A stretch of 6,577 nt of DNA from an uncultured Planctomycetaceae bacterium (lineage in GTDB: Bacteria; Planctomycetota; Planctomycetia; Planctomycetales; Planctomycetaceae). This document shows, piece by piece, positions 1 to 6,283 of this stretch. The stretch's first letter is position 1, and each line of letters opens with the position of its first letter. The DNA lies in NCBI GenBank assembly GCA_903921605.1, contig CAIXQV010000684.1, forward strand, positions 1 to 6,577, given 5' to 3'. Made by a program: the position numbers and the translations under genes. The notes beneath the pieces were generated by a model. The model had not been told where the DNA came from, made no database searches, and saw only the letters and a list, made by a program, of their open reading frames with translations.

Positions 1-47
1 AGGTCCGAACCATCCGTTAAACAAGCGGCTCAGGGCTCCCCATCGCA

Positions 48-1625
48 ATGCAAGGACGTCCTTTAAGACTAAATCTCCTTCAAGCCACGATAAGCGTCGT
101 GCTGCTGGCGGTTTGCCATGTCCTCAACACGCGCCTCGCATGTGCTCAGGAGCCCCCATCAACGCCAACCGCCACGCCGCTGTTTGGCTTCGCGATTCGC
201 AATGCTCTGATGGAAGAACGTTTTCATCGCACGCGAAATGAGCAGGAAGCCGTTTCGAAGCTGCTGATGAATACGAATGTGACAGGAAGTCAGTCGACCG
301 TTACGGAAACGCGCCTGCGAATTGTGCCCGATGAGAAATCCCTCCGTTTCGAACTGTTGAATTCCGGCAATGTCACTAGTCAGACGACTGGATTTAATTC
401 TCAGGCCACTGTCGACAGTGTCGGCCAGCATCATTTTGAAATCACGAAACCACTTTGGTTCGACGGTAAAACGTTTTTGACGCTTCCGGCCCACGGAACA
501 ATTCAGGCCTCGCAAACTCCGCAGCGAGTTTTAAGTGCTGCCGGCGCGACCATGCCGTTGCTGGGACCGTTGAGTGATCGCGTGGCCTGGAATGAAGTCC
601 TTCGTCGCACACCGCAGATCAATCAGGCTGTGGCAGAAGATGTGTCTCGCGATGTCCTGCCCAAAATCAATCGACTGATCGACGAAGATTTTTCGCAACG
701 TCAGAAAGATGTCACGATGGCACAACGGAAGATCGATACGATCTTCGGGAGTACTCGTCTTCGCTGGTGTTCGCGATCCACCAAAGATGTCGTTTCTGTC
801 TGGACGGTTGATCAATCACGTCTCCGCGACGGTGCAGTGGCTGCGATGCCAGCAGAAGCGGGTGCATTTCGCAGTGATGAGTCCGTCGTTGCCTTTGTCT
901 CCGAGGATTCGATTGAGTCCTTGCTGACTCAGTATTTTCCGGCGGGGTTGAAACTCACTGACAAGCAACTGCAGAAACTCGAACTGCCCGAAGACGGCCC
1001 TGACGCTGGTCCAGCTTTTTCTTCCGATCGGCTGATGTCCATCGTTGCCGCACTGCGGTCTGCAGCCTCGGAGGAGGCCGCCCTGTTTACTCTGGAATTG
1101 GCTCGAACTAACCCTTTTCAGGTGAAATTTGTCGATGGTGACATCCGGCTGATCACCACGTTTCAGATTCATCCAAAGGGCGGCGCGGCCAGCGGCTGGA
1201 TGACAACCACATTCAATCTACGCGGAAAACGGCTGTCAGATGACGAGTGGACAATCGCCATTCGAAATGTGGATGTGGGAGAATCTGGCGGCAATCTGGC
1301 GTCGGAATCTTCAAATGAGCCATCCGAACAACTGATAATCCCGACTGCAGGCGAGGCGGATGGTGAGCCGTCCGTCGATAACGCCGATGTAACGACAGTT
1401 CAGGCGGGCACAGTCTGGATCCCGATCGTTCGCAATGCGACGCAGTCGCTTGCCGAAAAAATCCCGCCTGTCAAACTTCCCCTTGAATTTGACGGCGCGG
1501 TAATTGTTCCCGGAGCACCGAGGTTTCGACTTGCGAAAATCGATTCCGCCAACGGAATATTGCGAGTTGGCCTGAAGGCACTGAACTCCGGCGCCATAGC
1601 CAGCGGTCGTCAGAATCAAAAATGA
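48..1625 (+). CDS. Secreted protein of unknown function (525 aa)
   Basis: I do not recognise this protein as a named family. An in-frame TAA at 18-20 lies upstream and the ATG at 48 is the first start after it, so the N-terminus is well fixed, although the only Shine-Dalgarno-like bases (AGGG, 32-35) sit 12 nt away. Residues 1-34 read as a signal peptide: basic RPLRLN, a hydrophobic stretch at about 10-26, and a likely cleavage site after ACA or ACAQ near residue 34. Residues 85-160 alternate polar and hydrophobic residues like beta strands, and 175-232 are rich in charged helix-like sequence. A WCSRSTKD motif (240-247) begins a second beta-rich part, with more strands at 360-410. A low-complexity acidic Ser/Glu/Ala stretch (411-450) precedes a final beta-like segment. 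No catalytic motif, lipobox or later membrane segment is visible. It is probably a periplasmic or envelope protein. The next gene follows in the same direction, possibly in one transcript. Confidence 0.85.
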   Translation: MQGRPLRLNLLQATISVVLLAVCHVLNTRLACAQEPPSTPTATPLFGFAIRNALMEERFHRTRNEQEAVSKLLMNTNVTGSQSTVTETRLRIVPDEKSLRFELLNSGNVTSQTTGFNSQATVDSVGQHHFEITKPLWFDGKTFLTLPAHGTIQASQTPQRVLSAAGATMPLLGPLSDRVAWNEVLRRTPQINQAVAEDVSRDVLPKINRLIDEDFSQRQKDVTMAQRKIDTIFGSTRLRWCSRSTKDVVSVWTVDQSRLRDGAVAAMPAEAGAFRSDESVVAFVSEDSIESLLTQYFPAGLKLTDKQLQKLELPEDGPDAGPAFSSDRLMSIVAALRSAASEEAALFTLELARTNPFQVKFVDGDIRLITTFQIHPKGGAASGWMTTTFNLRGKRLSDDEWTIAIRNVDVGESGGNLASESSNEPSEQLIIPTAGEADGEPSVDNADVTTVQAGTVWIPIVRNATQSLAEKIPPVKLPLEFDGAVIVPGAPRFRLAKIDSANGILRVGLKALNSGAIASGRQNQK

Positions 1626-1696
1626 GCCGTTGCGATCACAGTCTGATTCGCAGCAACGTCCTCATCTTGTCCCGCATGATTTATCCGAATGACAAT

Positions 1697-1702
1697 GGAG
1701 AG
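1697..1702 (+). promoter_or_regulatory. Ribosome binding site deciding the cyclophilin start
   Basis: GGAGAG lies 6 nt upstream of the ATG at 1709. The earlier in-frame ATG at 1622 has no such site and would put 29 polar residues in front of a good signal peptide. This supports 1709 as the real start. Confidence 0.6.
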
Positions 1703-1708
1703 TTTTCG

Positions 1709-2335
1709 ATGAAATGGTTCCTGACTGCATGTGCTGTACTTTCCCTGCTGGCTGGCTCAAGCAACGCCAGCGTCGCCGCTGATGAGGCTCCGGCAAGCTA
1801 CAAGGTGAAATTTGAAACCAGTTGCGGTGATTTCGTGATCGAAGTGACTCGCGAATGGGCTCCTCGGGGCGCTGATCAGTTTTATACATTGATCAACAAA
1901 GGCTTCTATGATGAATGCCGCTTCTTTCGAGTCGTCCCGGATTTCATGGTTCAGTTCGGCATCAATGGCGATCCAGCCGTGCAAAAGGACTATCGAGAAG
2001 CAAAAATCAAGGACGACAAAGTGACTCAATCCAATCGCCGCGGATACATCACGTTCGCCACTTCCGGCCCGAACTCAAGAACCTCACAGGTCTTCATTAA
2101 CTTTAAGGACAACCGATTTCTCGACAGCATGGGCTTTGCGCCGTTCGGCAAAGTTGTTGAGGGAATGGATGTTGTTGACAAGATCAACTCCCAGTATGGC
2201 GAAGATCCGGACCAGGGTGCCATTCAGAGCCGTGGCAATGAGTATCTGAAGAAGTCGTTTCCAAAGCTGGATTACATCAAGAAGGCCAGCATTGTTGAGG
2301 ACGAGCCTGCCGCCGAAAAATCAGAGTCGAAGTAA
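1709..2335 (+). CDS. Exported cyclophilin-type peptidyl-prolyl cis-trans isomerase
   Basis: This enzyme catalyses cis-trans isomerisation of X-Pro peptide bonds, here probably helping exported proteins fold outside the cytoplasm. From the ATG at 1709 the protein is 208 aa. Residues 1-24 are a signal peptide (MKWF, then a hydrophobic core, then SVAA as a cleavage site). The cyclophilin domain spans about 30-165. FFRVVPDFMVQFG (72-84) carries the catalytic Arg74 with Phe79, Met80 and Gln82, equal to Arg55, Phe60, Met61 and Gln63 of human CypA. SGPNSRTSQVFIN (119-131) carries Gln127 and Phe129, equal to Gln111 and Phe113. The position of CypA Trp121 is Phe137, as in several bacterial cyclophilins that bind cyclosporin weakly. 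GFAPFGKVVEGMDVVDKI (142-159) is the typical closing motif. The C-terminal tail (160-208) ends in a short charged stretch. An ATG at 1622 overlaps the upstream stop (ATGA) and would add 29 residues, but the signal peptide and RBS favour 1709. Domain identity is very secure; the natural substrates are unknown. Confidence 0.93.
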   Translation: MKWFLTACAVLSLLAGSSNASVAADEAPASYKVKFETSCGDFVIEVTREWAPRGADQFYTLINKGFYDECRFFRVVPDFMVQFGINGDPAVQKDYREAKIKDDKVTQSNRRGYITFATSGPNSRTSQVFINFKDNRFLDSMGFAPFGKVVEGMDVVDKINSQYGEDPDQGAIQSRGNEYLKKSFPKLDYIKKASIVEDEPAAEKSESK

Positions 2336-2433
2336 CGGCACGACGCTGGCGGTTTGTTGATGCCATGGTCTATCAAAACCGAAAACGTCAGTAAGGGATC
2401 AAATTTCCTGCGATCTGTGCGCGACATCCCTCG

Positions 2434-2450
2434 CTGACGCTTCGGGTCAG
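2434..2450 (+). repeat. Small palindrome with UUCG tetraloop
   Basis: CTGAC (2434-2438) pairs with GTCAG (2446-2450). C2440 and G2445 close a TTCG tetraloop, leaving G2439 bulged. No T run follows, so it is a poor intrinsic terminator. It may be an mRNA 5' structure or one copy of a short dispersed repeat; a single window cannot tell. Confidence 0.35.
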
Positions 2451-2558
2451 GATGAATTCAACACTCCGCCAGTCGCCACCTGGCCTTGCCGATCACTGGA
2501 TGGGTACTGCCTTTACCCTTCCACGATCAAAGTATCTGAGTTCGCTAGTCTACATGTC

Positions 2559-2564
2559 GGGGAA
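2559..2564 (+). promoter_or_regulatory. Ribosome binding site deciding the methyltransferase start
   Basis: GGGGAA lies 7 nt upstream of the ATG at 2572. It favours this start, which begins a signal peptide, over the upstream in-frame ATGs at 2452 and 2554. Confidence 0.55.
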
Positions 2565-2571
2565 TTCCGAA

Positions 2572-3333
2572 ATGAGCAGGTTTGTTCGATGTTTGTTGTC
2601 GATGCTGACTTTGGTCATCTGCATCGTGCCGGCCGTTTCCGACGAGACCGCTGAGACGTCCGGCGAGAAGCCCTCGAAACGCTACGAACGTCGGCCAGAT
2701 CATGACCCTAACGGCATCGGCAAGTTCTACATGGGGCGAGAGATCGCTCATGTGATGGGATTTGCCGGAGCCGATTGGCTGGAACGCTCCAGTCGTGAAG
2801 AAGAGGAGCGACTTACGCTTCTCGTTCGATCATTGCATTTGAAGCCGGGTGATGTCGTTGCAGACATCGGAGCTGGCAGCGGAGTCATCTCCCTGCGGAT
2901 GGCTGAACTGCTGCTTCCCGACGGAAAAGTCATGGCTGTTGATGTCCAAGAAGAAATGCTGGAACGGCTTAAAGAGAACTGCGAAAAGTTTGGTATCTCC
3001 AACGTTGAACCCGTCAAGGGCACTCAAAAAACCACCGGACTCAAGGACAACAGTGTTGATCTGGCCATCATGGTCGACGTCTATCACGAATTCGAGTATC
3101 CCTACGAGATGCTGGCAGACATTTCCCGCAGCATGAAGCCGGGTGGTCGAGTTGTCTTTGTGGAATATCGAAAAGAAGACCCGACAGTTCCGATCAAGGA
3201 AGTTCACAAAATGTCGCAGGTGCAGGTTCGCCGCGAAGCCGAGCAGGAAGAGTTCGGTCTGAAGTGGACGGAAACCATTCATGTTCTGCCGCGTCAACAC
3301 ATTCTGGTCTTCCAGAAAAAATCTATCGATTGA
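2572..3333 (+). CDS. Exported class I SAM-dependent methyltransferase
   Basis: This is a Rossmann-fold methyltransferase; its substrate is unknown. From the ATG at 2572 it is 253 aa. Residues 1-23 look like a Sec signal peptide (MSRFVR, then a hydrophobic core LLSMLTLVICIVPAV). A conserved-looking linker follows, with YMGREIAHVMG (53-63) and DWLERSSREEEE (68-79). The SAM-binding part begins with motif I, VADIGAGSG (96-104). Asp123 in MAVDVQEEML is placed to bind the ribose hydroxyls of SAM. VDLAIMVDVYHEF (162-174) is the motif IV region, and MKPGGRVVFVEYR (188-200) is the usual post-motif strand. The overall look resembles the UbiE/Methyltransf_11 group. The longer open frame from 2452 would add 40 residues without secretion features or a well-spaced RBS, so I prefer 2572. 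The stop lies 9 nt before cmoA, suggesting co-transcription and perhaps translational coupling. The oddity is export of an enzyme whose cofactor is cytoplasmic; an uncleaved membrane anchor is the alternative. Confidence 0.88.
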   Translation: MSRFVRCLLSMLTLVICIVPAVSDETAETSGEKPSKRYERRPDHDPNGIGKFYMGREIAHVMGFAGADWLERSSREEEERLTLLVRSLHLKPGDVVADIGAGSGVISLRMAELLLPDGKVMAVDVQEEMLERLKENCEKFGISNVEPVKGTQKTTGLKDNSVDLAIMVDVYHEFEYPYEMLADISRSMKPGGRVVFVEYRKEDPTVPIKEVHKMSQVQVRREAEQEEFGLKWTETIHVLPRQHILVFQKKSID

Positions 3334-3342
3334 GTACCACCG

Positions 3343-4068
3343 GTGACGCGTGACGATATTTATTCGCTCCCGATGAATCGAGTGGGTGAGTTTCAGTTTG
3401 ACGACCAGGTCGTTCAGGTCTTCCCGGACATGATCGCTCGATCGGTGCCGGGGTATGCCTCGATTCTGTCCATGATCGAACAGCTCGCCAGTCGTTTTGT
3501 TCGCCCGGGCACCACGGTCTGGGATCTGGGATGCTCACTGGGAGCGGCGACTCGATTGATTCGTCGTCAGGCCCCGACAGATTGTGTTATCCATGCCGTC
3601 GATAATTCGTCAGCGATGATTGAGCGACTGCGAACTCTGCTGCAGGAGTCTTCTGAAACCGGCTGCCCCGTCGAGCTGCACGAGGCCGACCTGCGATCTG
3701 TAGAGATTCGAAATGCCTCTTTCGTTGTGCTCAATCTCACATTGCAGTTTCTGCATCCAGACCAACGAAGTCAGGTGATCCAGAAGATCGCCGACGGAAT
3801 GGAGCCTGGCGGAGCTTTGCTGCTTTCAGAGAAAATCTGTTTCGCAGACCCACAGCAACAAGACCTGCTGACCAACCTTCATCACGACTTCAAGAGAGCC
3901 CACGGATACAGCGATCTGGAGATTTCGCAAAAGCGCAGTGCGATCGAAAACCTGCTGATACCAGAGACGCTGGAAACTCATGTTCAGCGAATTCGCGACG
4001 CAGGATTTCGCACGGTCGCACCGTGGTTTCAGTGCTTTAACTTCGCGTCGATTCTGGCGGTCAAGTAA
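3343..4068 (+). CDS. cmoA: Carboxy-S-adenosyl-L-methionine synthase CmoA
   Basis: CmoA converts SAM and prephenate into carboxy-SAM and phenylpyruvate in the cytoplasm, supplying the cofactor for CmoB in making cmo5U34 of tRNA. The protein is 241 aa, close to the 247 aa of E. coli CmoA, and aligns over its whole length. Family blocks visible are VFPDMIARSVPGY (26-38), the SAM motif WDLGCSLGAAT (60-70), AVDNSSAMIERL (85-96), VVLNLTLQFL (128-137), GGALLLSEK (156-164), HHDFKRAHGYSDLEISQKR (180-198) and the C-terminal WFQCFNF. Arg198 matches E. coli Arg199, which I recall as binding the carboxylate of the cofactor. The start is GTG at 3343: residues 4-16 align with the E. coli N-terminus, so the ATG at 3373 would cut off conserved sequence. 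There is no clear Shine-Dalgarno, and the upstream stop is only 9 nt away, so translation is probably coupled to the methyltransferase gene. Its stop directly abuts the stop of cmoB on the other strand. Confidence 0.96.
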   Translation: MTRDDIYSLPMNRVGEFQFDDQVVQVFPDMIARSVPGYASILSMIEQLASRFVRPGTTVWDLGCSLGAATRLIRRQAPTDCVIHAVDNSSAMIERLRTLLQESSETGCPVELHEADLRSVEIRNASFVVLNLTLQFLHPDQRSQVIQKIADGMEPGGALLLSEKICFADPQQQDLLTNLHHDFKRAHGYSDLEISQKRSAIENLLIPETLETHVQRIRDAGFRTVAPWFQCFNFASILAVK

Positions 4069-5043
4069 TCAGGCTTTTCTCGCGAGAATCATCGCTCGCA
4101 CCGGAGCCGGATAGCCTTCAATGGTTCGCATGGAATCATTGGGATCCAAAAAATCGGCCAGAGATTCAAACGTCATCCAGTCGGTACGACGCTGTTCCTC
4201 GAACGTTGTCCTCGCCACATCAATGACTTGGATGTCTTTGAAGCCGCATCGCCGGAGCCAAAGCTGAAGCATCGGCACCGAGGGAATAAACCAGACGTTG
4301 CGCATCTTGGCGTAACGGTCTTCCGGAACGAGAACTTCCTGCCGGGAACTTTCGATGACAATCGTCTCCAGAACCAATTGACCGCCGGGGGCAAGTGATT
4401 CCCAAAGAGATCGGAGATGATCGATCGGACTGGTCCTGTGGTACAGAACACCCATGGACAGCGTCACATCGAAAAGGTTGAGACGTTCCGGGAGATCAGC
4501 GTCAGTCAGTGGCAAAACATAATGAGTACAGTTCGGTCCGGCATACTTTCGAACGGCTTCAAACTGCATCAGGAACAGGAGGAACGGATCCAGCCCCAGC
4601 ACCAGACGGGCTCCGCTGTGAAGCATTCGCCAGCCGTAGTATCCGTTGCCGCAGCCCACATCAAGGACCATCCGATTTCGCAGCTCCAGATGCGGCGCCA
4701 GACGATCCCATTTCAGACATGATCGCCACTCGGTATCGATTGCCACACCGAAGAAATCGAACGGTCCCTTTCGCCATGGGTGCAAAGCACGCAGAGAGGC
4801 CTCCATCGCCGCTTTCGATGTTTCCGGCGAATCCCCTTCAATGGCCACAGCGTTCTTCGCTGCATTAAGCGAAGCATTATCAATAGAGGGCAAGGACTCC
4901 AGAGCCTGAATCCACTCCGCCAGTTTTCCATGCCGCTCGGACGACAGGGATTCCTCGGTCTTCTTTTGCAGCGCACGAGCCCATTCTCCGCGCCCCAATG
5001 AAGTCAATTCGTCATACAGTCCCTGGCGATCAAAGTGAGACAC
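4069..5043 (-). CDS. cmoB: tRNA U34 carboxymethyltransferase CmoB
   Basis: CmoB transfers the carboxymethyl group of carboxy-SAM to 5-hydroxyuridine at wobble position 34 of tRNA, giving cmo5U. It is 324 aa, against 323 in E. coli, and aligns throughout. The N-terminal helical part (1-85) is the most divergent. Then come WRKGPFDFFGVAIDTEWRS (90-108), the SAM motif LDVGCGNGYYGWRM (127-140), GLDPFLLFLMQFEAVRK (150-166), SMGVLYHRTSP (196-206), RYAKMRNVWFIPS (243-255), EEQRRTDWM (282-290) and SLADFLDP plus EGYPAP near the C-terminus. Lys92, Tyr201 and Arg316 match E. coli Lys91, Tyr200 and Arg315, which I recall as holding the cofactor carboxylate. All are present, so the enzyme should be active. 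The start is GTG at 5043 with AGGA upstream; there is no in-frame ATG before residue 80. The gene converges on cmoA with no spacer and lies downstream of a terminator, so it probably has its own promoter. Confidence 0.96.
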   Translation of the reverse strand: MSHFDRQGLYDELTSLGRGEWARALQKKTEESLSSERHGKLAEWIQALESLPSIDNASLNAAKNAVAIEGDSPETSKAAMEASLRALHPWRKGPFDFFGVAIDTEWRSCLKWDRLAPHLELRNRMVLDVGCGNGYYGWRMLHSGARLVLGLDPFLLFLMQFEAVRKYAGPNCTHYVLPLTDADLPERLNLFDVTLSMGVLYHRTSPIDHLRSLWESLAPGGQLVLETIVIESSRQEVLVPEDRYAKMRNVWFIPSVPMLQLWLRRCGFKDIQVIDVARTTFEEQRRTDWMTFESLADFLDPNDSMRTIEGYPAPVRAMILARKA

Positions 5044-5050
5044 AAAAGCA

Positions 5051-5054
5051 TCCT
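5051..5054 (-). promoter_or_regulatory. Ribosome binding site for the GTG start of cmoB
   Basis: On the minus strand AGGA lies 7 nt before the GTG codon at 5043-5041. This supports a GTG start. The ATG read from 5051 to 5049 is out of frame with cmoB. Confidence 0.5.
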
Positions 5055-5124
5055 GTCACAAACCGAACAATCAAGGCCGCATTGCAATCATCAATAATCG
5101 GACCGGCAGACGTCACTCAACAGA

Positions 5125-5168
5125 AAACGCTCGACACAGAAATGATTTTGATTCTGCGTCGAGCGTTT
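5125..5168 (-). terminator. Rho-independent terminator downstream of the SPOR-like gene
   Basis: Arms at 5125-5135 (AAACGCTCGAC) and 5158-5168 (GTCGAGCGTTT) are perfect 11-bp complements. After one A-C mismatch (5136/5157) pairing continues for 5 bp (5137-5141 with 5152-5156), around a 10-nt loop. On the minus strand the stem ends in GCGTTTTCTGTTG, giving a short U tract, and the stop codon of the minus-strand gene is 54 nt upstream. On the plus strand it ends GCGTTTATTCTT, so it could also act in that direction, but no plus-strand gene is upstream of it. It should separate the 5222-6283 gene from cmoB. Confidence 0.75.
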
Positions 5169-5192
5169 ATTCTTCGGGCGGCACCAACGGAG

Positions 5193-5221
5193 GCCGGGTG
5201 TTTGAGCGAGCGAGGCCCGGC
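5193..5221. repeat. GC-rich palindrome next to a stop codon
   Basis: GCCGGG (5193-5198) and CCCGGC (5216-5221) are perfect inverted repeats around a 17-nt spacer containing GAGCGAGCGAG. It begins directly after the TGA (5224-5222) of the minus-strand gene. No U tract follows it, and a better terminator lies just beyond. It may protect the mRNA 3' end or be a REP-like dispersed element. Confidence 0.4.
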
Positions 5222-6283
5222 TCAGCGGAGTCTTGGAACTTCCATAAGCTGTGGCTTCACATCGAACAGCCAGGAGTAGTCCGGCAACTGATTGGCCTTC
5301 GGAATCTTCGGGACAGTAAAGGTCTCCCCGGTCAATACATCGTCTCCTGTCTTCGGATGGCGAATCATTTTTCCACCGAATTTTGTTGCCAGCAGACGGA
5401 CCTGCGGATCATCTTTGCTGTCGAAAGAACCCACCAACACCAAGGACTGATACTTGTCGTGATACACCCATGCGTCAAAATTGGTGTCGTAACCATGCTT
5501 CTTTGCATTACGCATTTTTTCTGTGAGGAACATCGCATTCTCAGCACACACATCCAAACTCTTGCCAAAGTTCTTCTCAAAGAAACCGAGGGCTTTGGAT
5601 GACTTGTCGTTGCCGACCTGCATGACACTGCTGCCCTTGAAGGTCGCAACAATCAGAGAGTATTTGCCCTTGTTCTGCAACAGGGAGTACTTTTGCCCGG
5701 AGTTCAGTTCCACAATCATGTCGTCTTCTTCAGCATCGCGAACAGTGCCCGCATAAAGAGGATTCACCGTCATGAACGCTCGACTGAATGCAGAAGGCCG
5801 CCCGGGAGTCTGCGGAAGAATCCCGCCACTCTTCGGATCCGTCAGAAAGCCGGGGTTAAACTGTTTCTTGATGTAAGTCATCGCATCCTTAGCTTTCGGA
5901 TCGTCGCTGGATGCAAAATTTCCGGCCATCACGGAGATATAGCCATGCTGCGCAACGTAGCGGCGACCATTGTTCTCAGTGGTGCTCGGAGAACTGATCT
6001 CCGCAACCTGTTCATCCTGAGAGAATGTATAAGCCGGGATGCCCTCCTTACGCAGTTCGAACACGATTGCGTCAGCCGCTTCCCAGGCCGACATGCCACC
6101 TTCGACACGCCGAGTTTCATCGTCAACATCGCGAATCGCTGCGACCATGATCATCCAGGGACCATGATTCTTAGCCAATTTGTATCGCTTGCCTTTGACT
6201 GGCTTTTCGATTTCAGCGCTCAGACTTCCCGTGAGGCAGATCAGCGCCAGCAGGCAGATCGTCAATGTTCGGAGAATTTTCAT
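5222..6283 (-). CDS. Secreted protein with duplicated SPOR-like region (353 aa)
   Basis: I do not recognise a named family. From the ATG at 6283 the protein is 353 aa with a clear signal peptide (MKILRT, hydrophobic core TICLLALICLTG, cleavage likely after LSA at residue 23). An open frame reaches an ATG at 6307, but that adds eight charged residues and lacks the good RBS. The mature protein appears to hold two related halves. Half one has GPWMIMVAAI (41-50), a helix and GIPAYTF (81-87), and then ISVMAGNFASSDDPKAKDA (116-134). Half two has KYSLIVATF (207-215), a helix from about 246 and YDTNFDAWVYHD (265-276), and then SLVLVGSFDSKDDPQ (280-294). The strand-helix-strand order and the V-x-V-G-S-F signature resemble the SPOR fold, which binds peptidoglycan glycan strands. 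That is inference by eye. The C-terminus (310-353) is Pro- and Lys-rich. It is probably periplasmic or envelope-associated. A terminator follows it, suggesting a single-gene transcript on this side. Confidence 0.85.
   Translation of the reverse strand: MKILRTLTICLLALICLTGSLSAEIEKPVKGKRYKLAKNHGPWMIMVAAIRDVDDETRRVEGGMSAWEAADAIVFELRKEGIPAYTFSQDEQVAEISSPSTTENNGRRYVAQHGYISVMAGNFASSDDPKAKDAMTYIKKQFNPGFLTDPKSGGILPQTPGRPSAFSRAFMTVNPLYAGTVRDAEEDDMIVELNSGQKYSLLQNKGKYSLIVATFKGSSVMQVGNDKSSKALGFFEKNFGKSLDVCAENAMFLTEKMRNAKKHGYDTNFDAWVYHDKYQSLVLVGSFDSKDDPQVRLLATKFGGKMIRHPKTGDDVLTGETFTVPKIPKANQLPDYSWLFDVKPQLMEVPRLR

Larger units (their letters stand above)
2336..2571. other. Intergenic region between the cyclophilin and methyltransferase genes
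   Basis: This 236-base stretch separates two plus-strand genes. It contains a small UUCG-loop hairpin (2434-2450) and an in-frame ATG at 2452 that I consider an artefact of the open frame. I see no convincing intrinsic terminator with a U tract and no convincing sigma-70 promoter. Its length suggests the methyltransferase and cmoA have their own promoter here, but I cannot place it. Confidence 0.5.

Noticed and set aside
1622..1708. N-terminal extension of the cyclophilin from an ATG overlapping the upstream stop (ATGA)
   Set aside because: It would bury a clear signal peptide behind 29 polar residues, and GGAGAG with correct spacing precedes the ATG at 1709.
2452..2571. Longer methyltransferase start at 2452
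   Set aside because: The extra 40 residues show no secretion or domain features, and the AGG before this ATG is too close; 2572 has a better RBS and opens a signal peptide.
4077..4088. Palindrome TTCTCGCGAGAA as a terminator for cmoA
   Set aside because: With a realistic loop only 4 base pairs remain, and it lies in conserved cmoB codons, which can explain it.
5094..5120. Possible minus-strand promoter for cmoB: TTGAGT (5120-5115) and GATTAT (5099-5094)
   Set aside because: Each box matches the sigma-70 consensus at only 4 of 6 positions and the spacer is 15 bases, so it is not better than chance.
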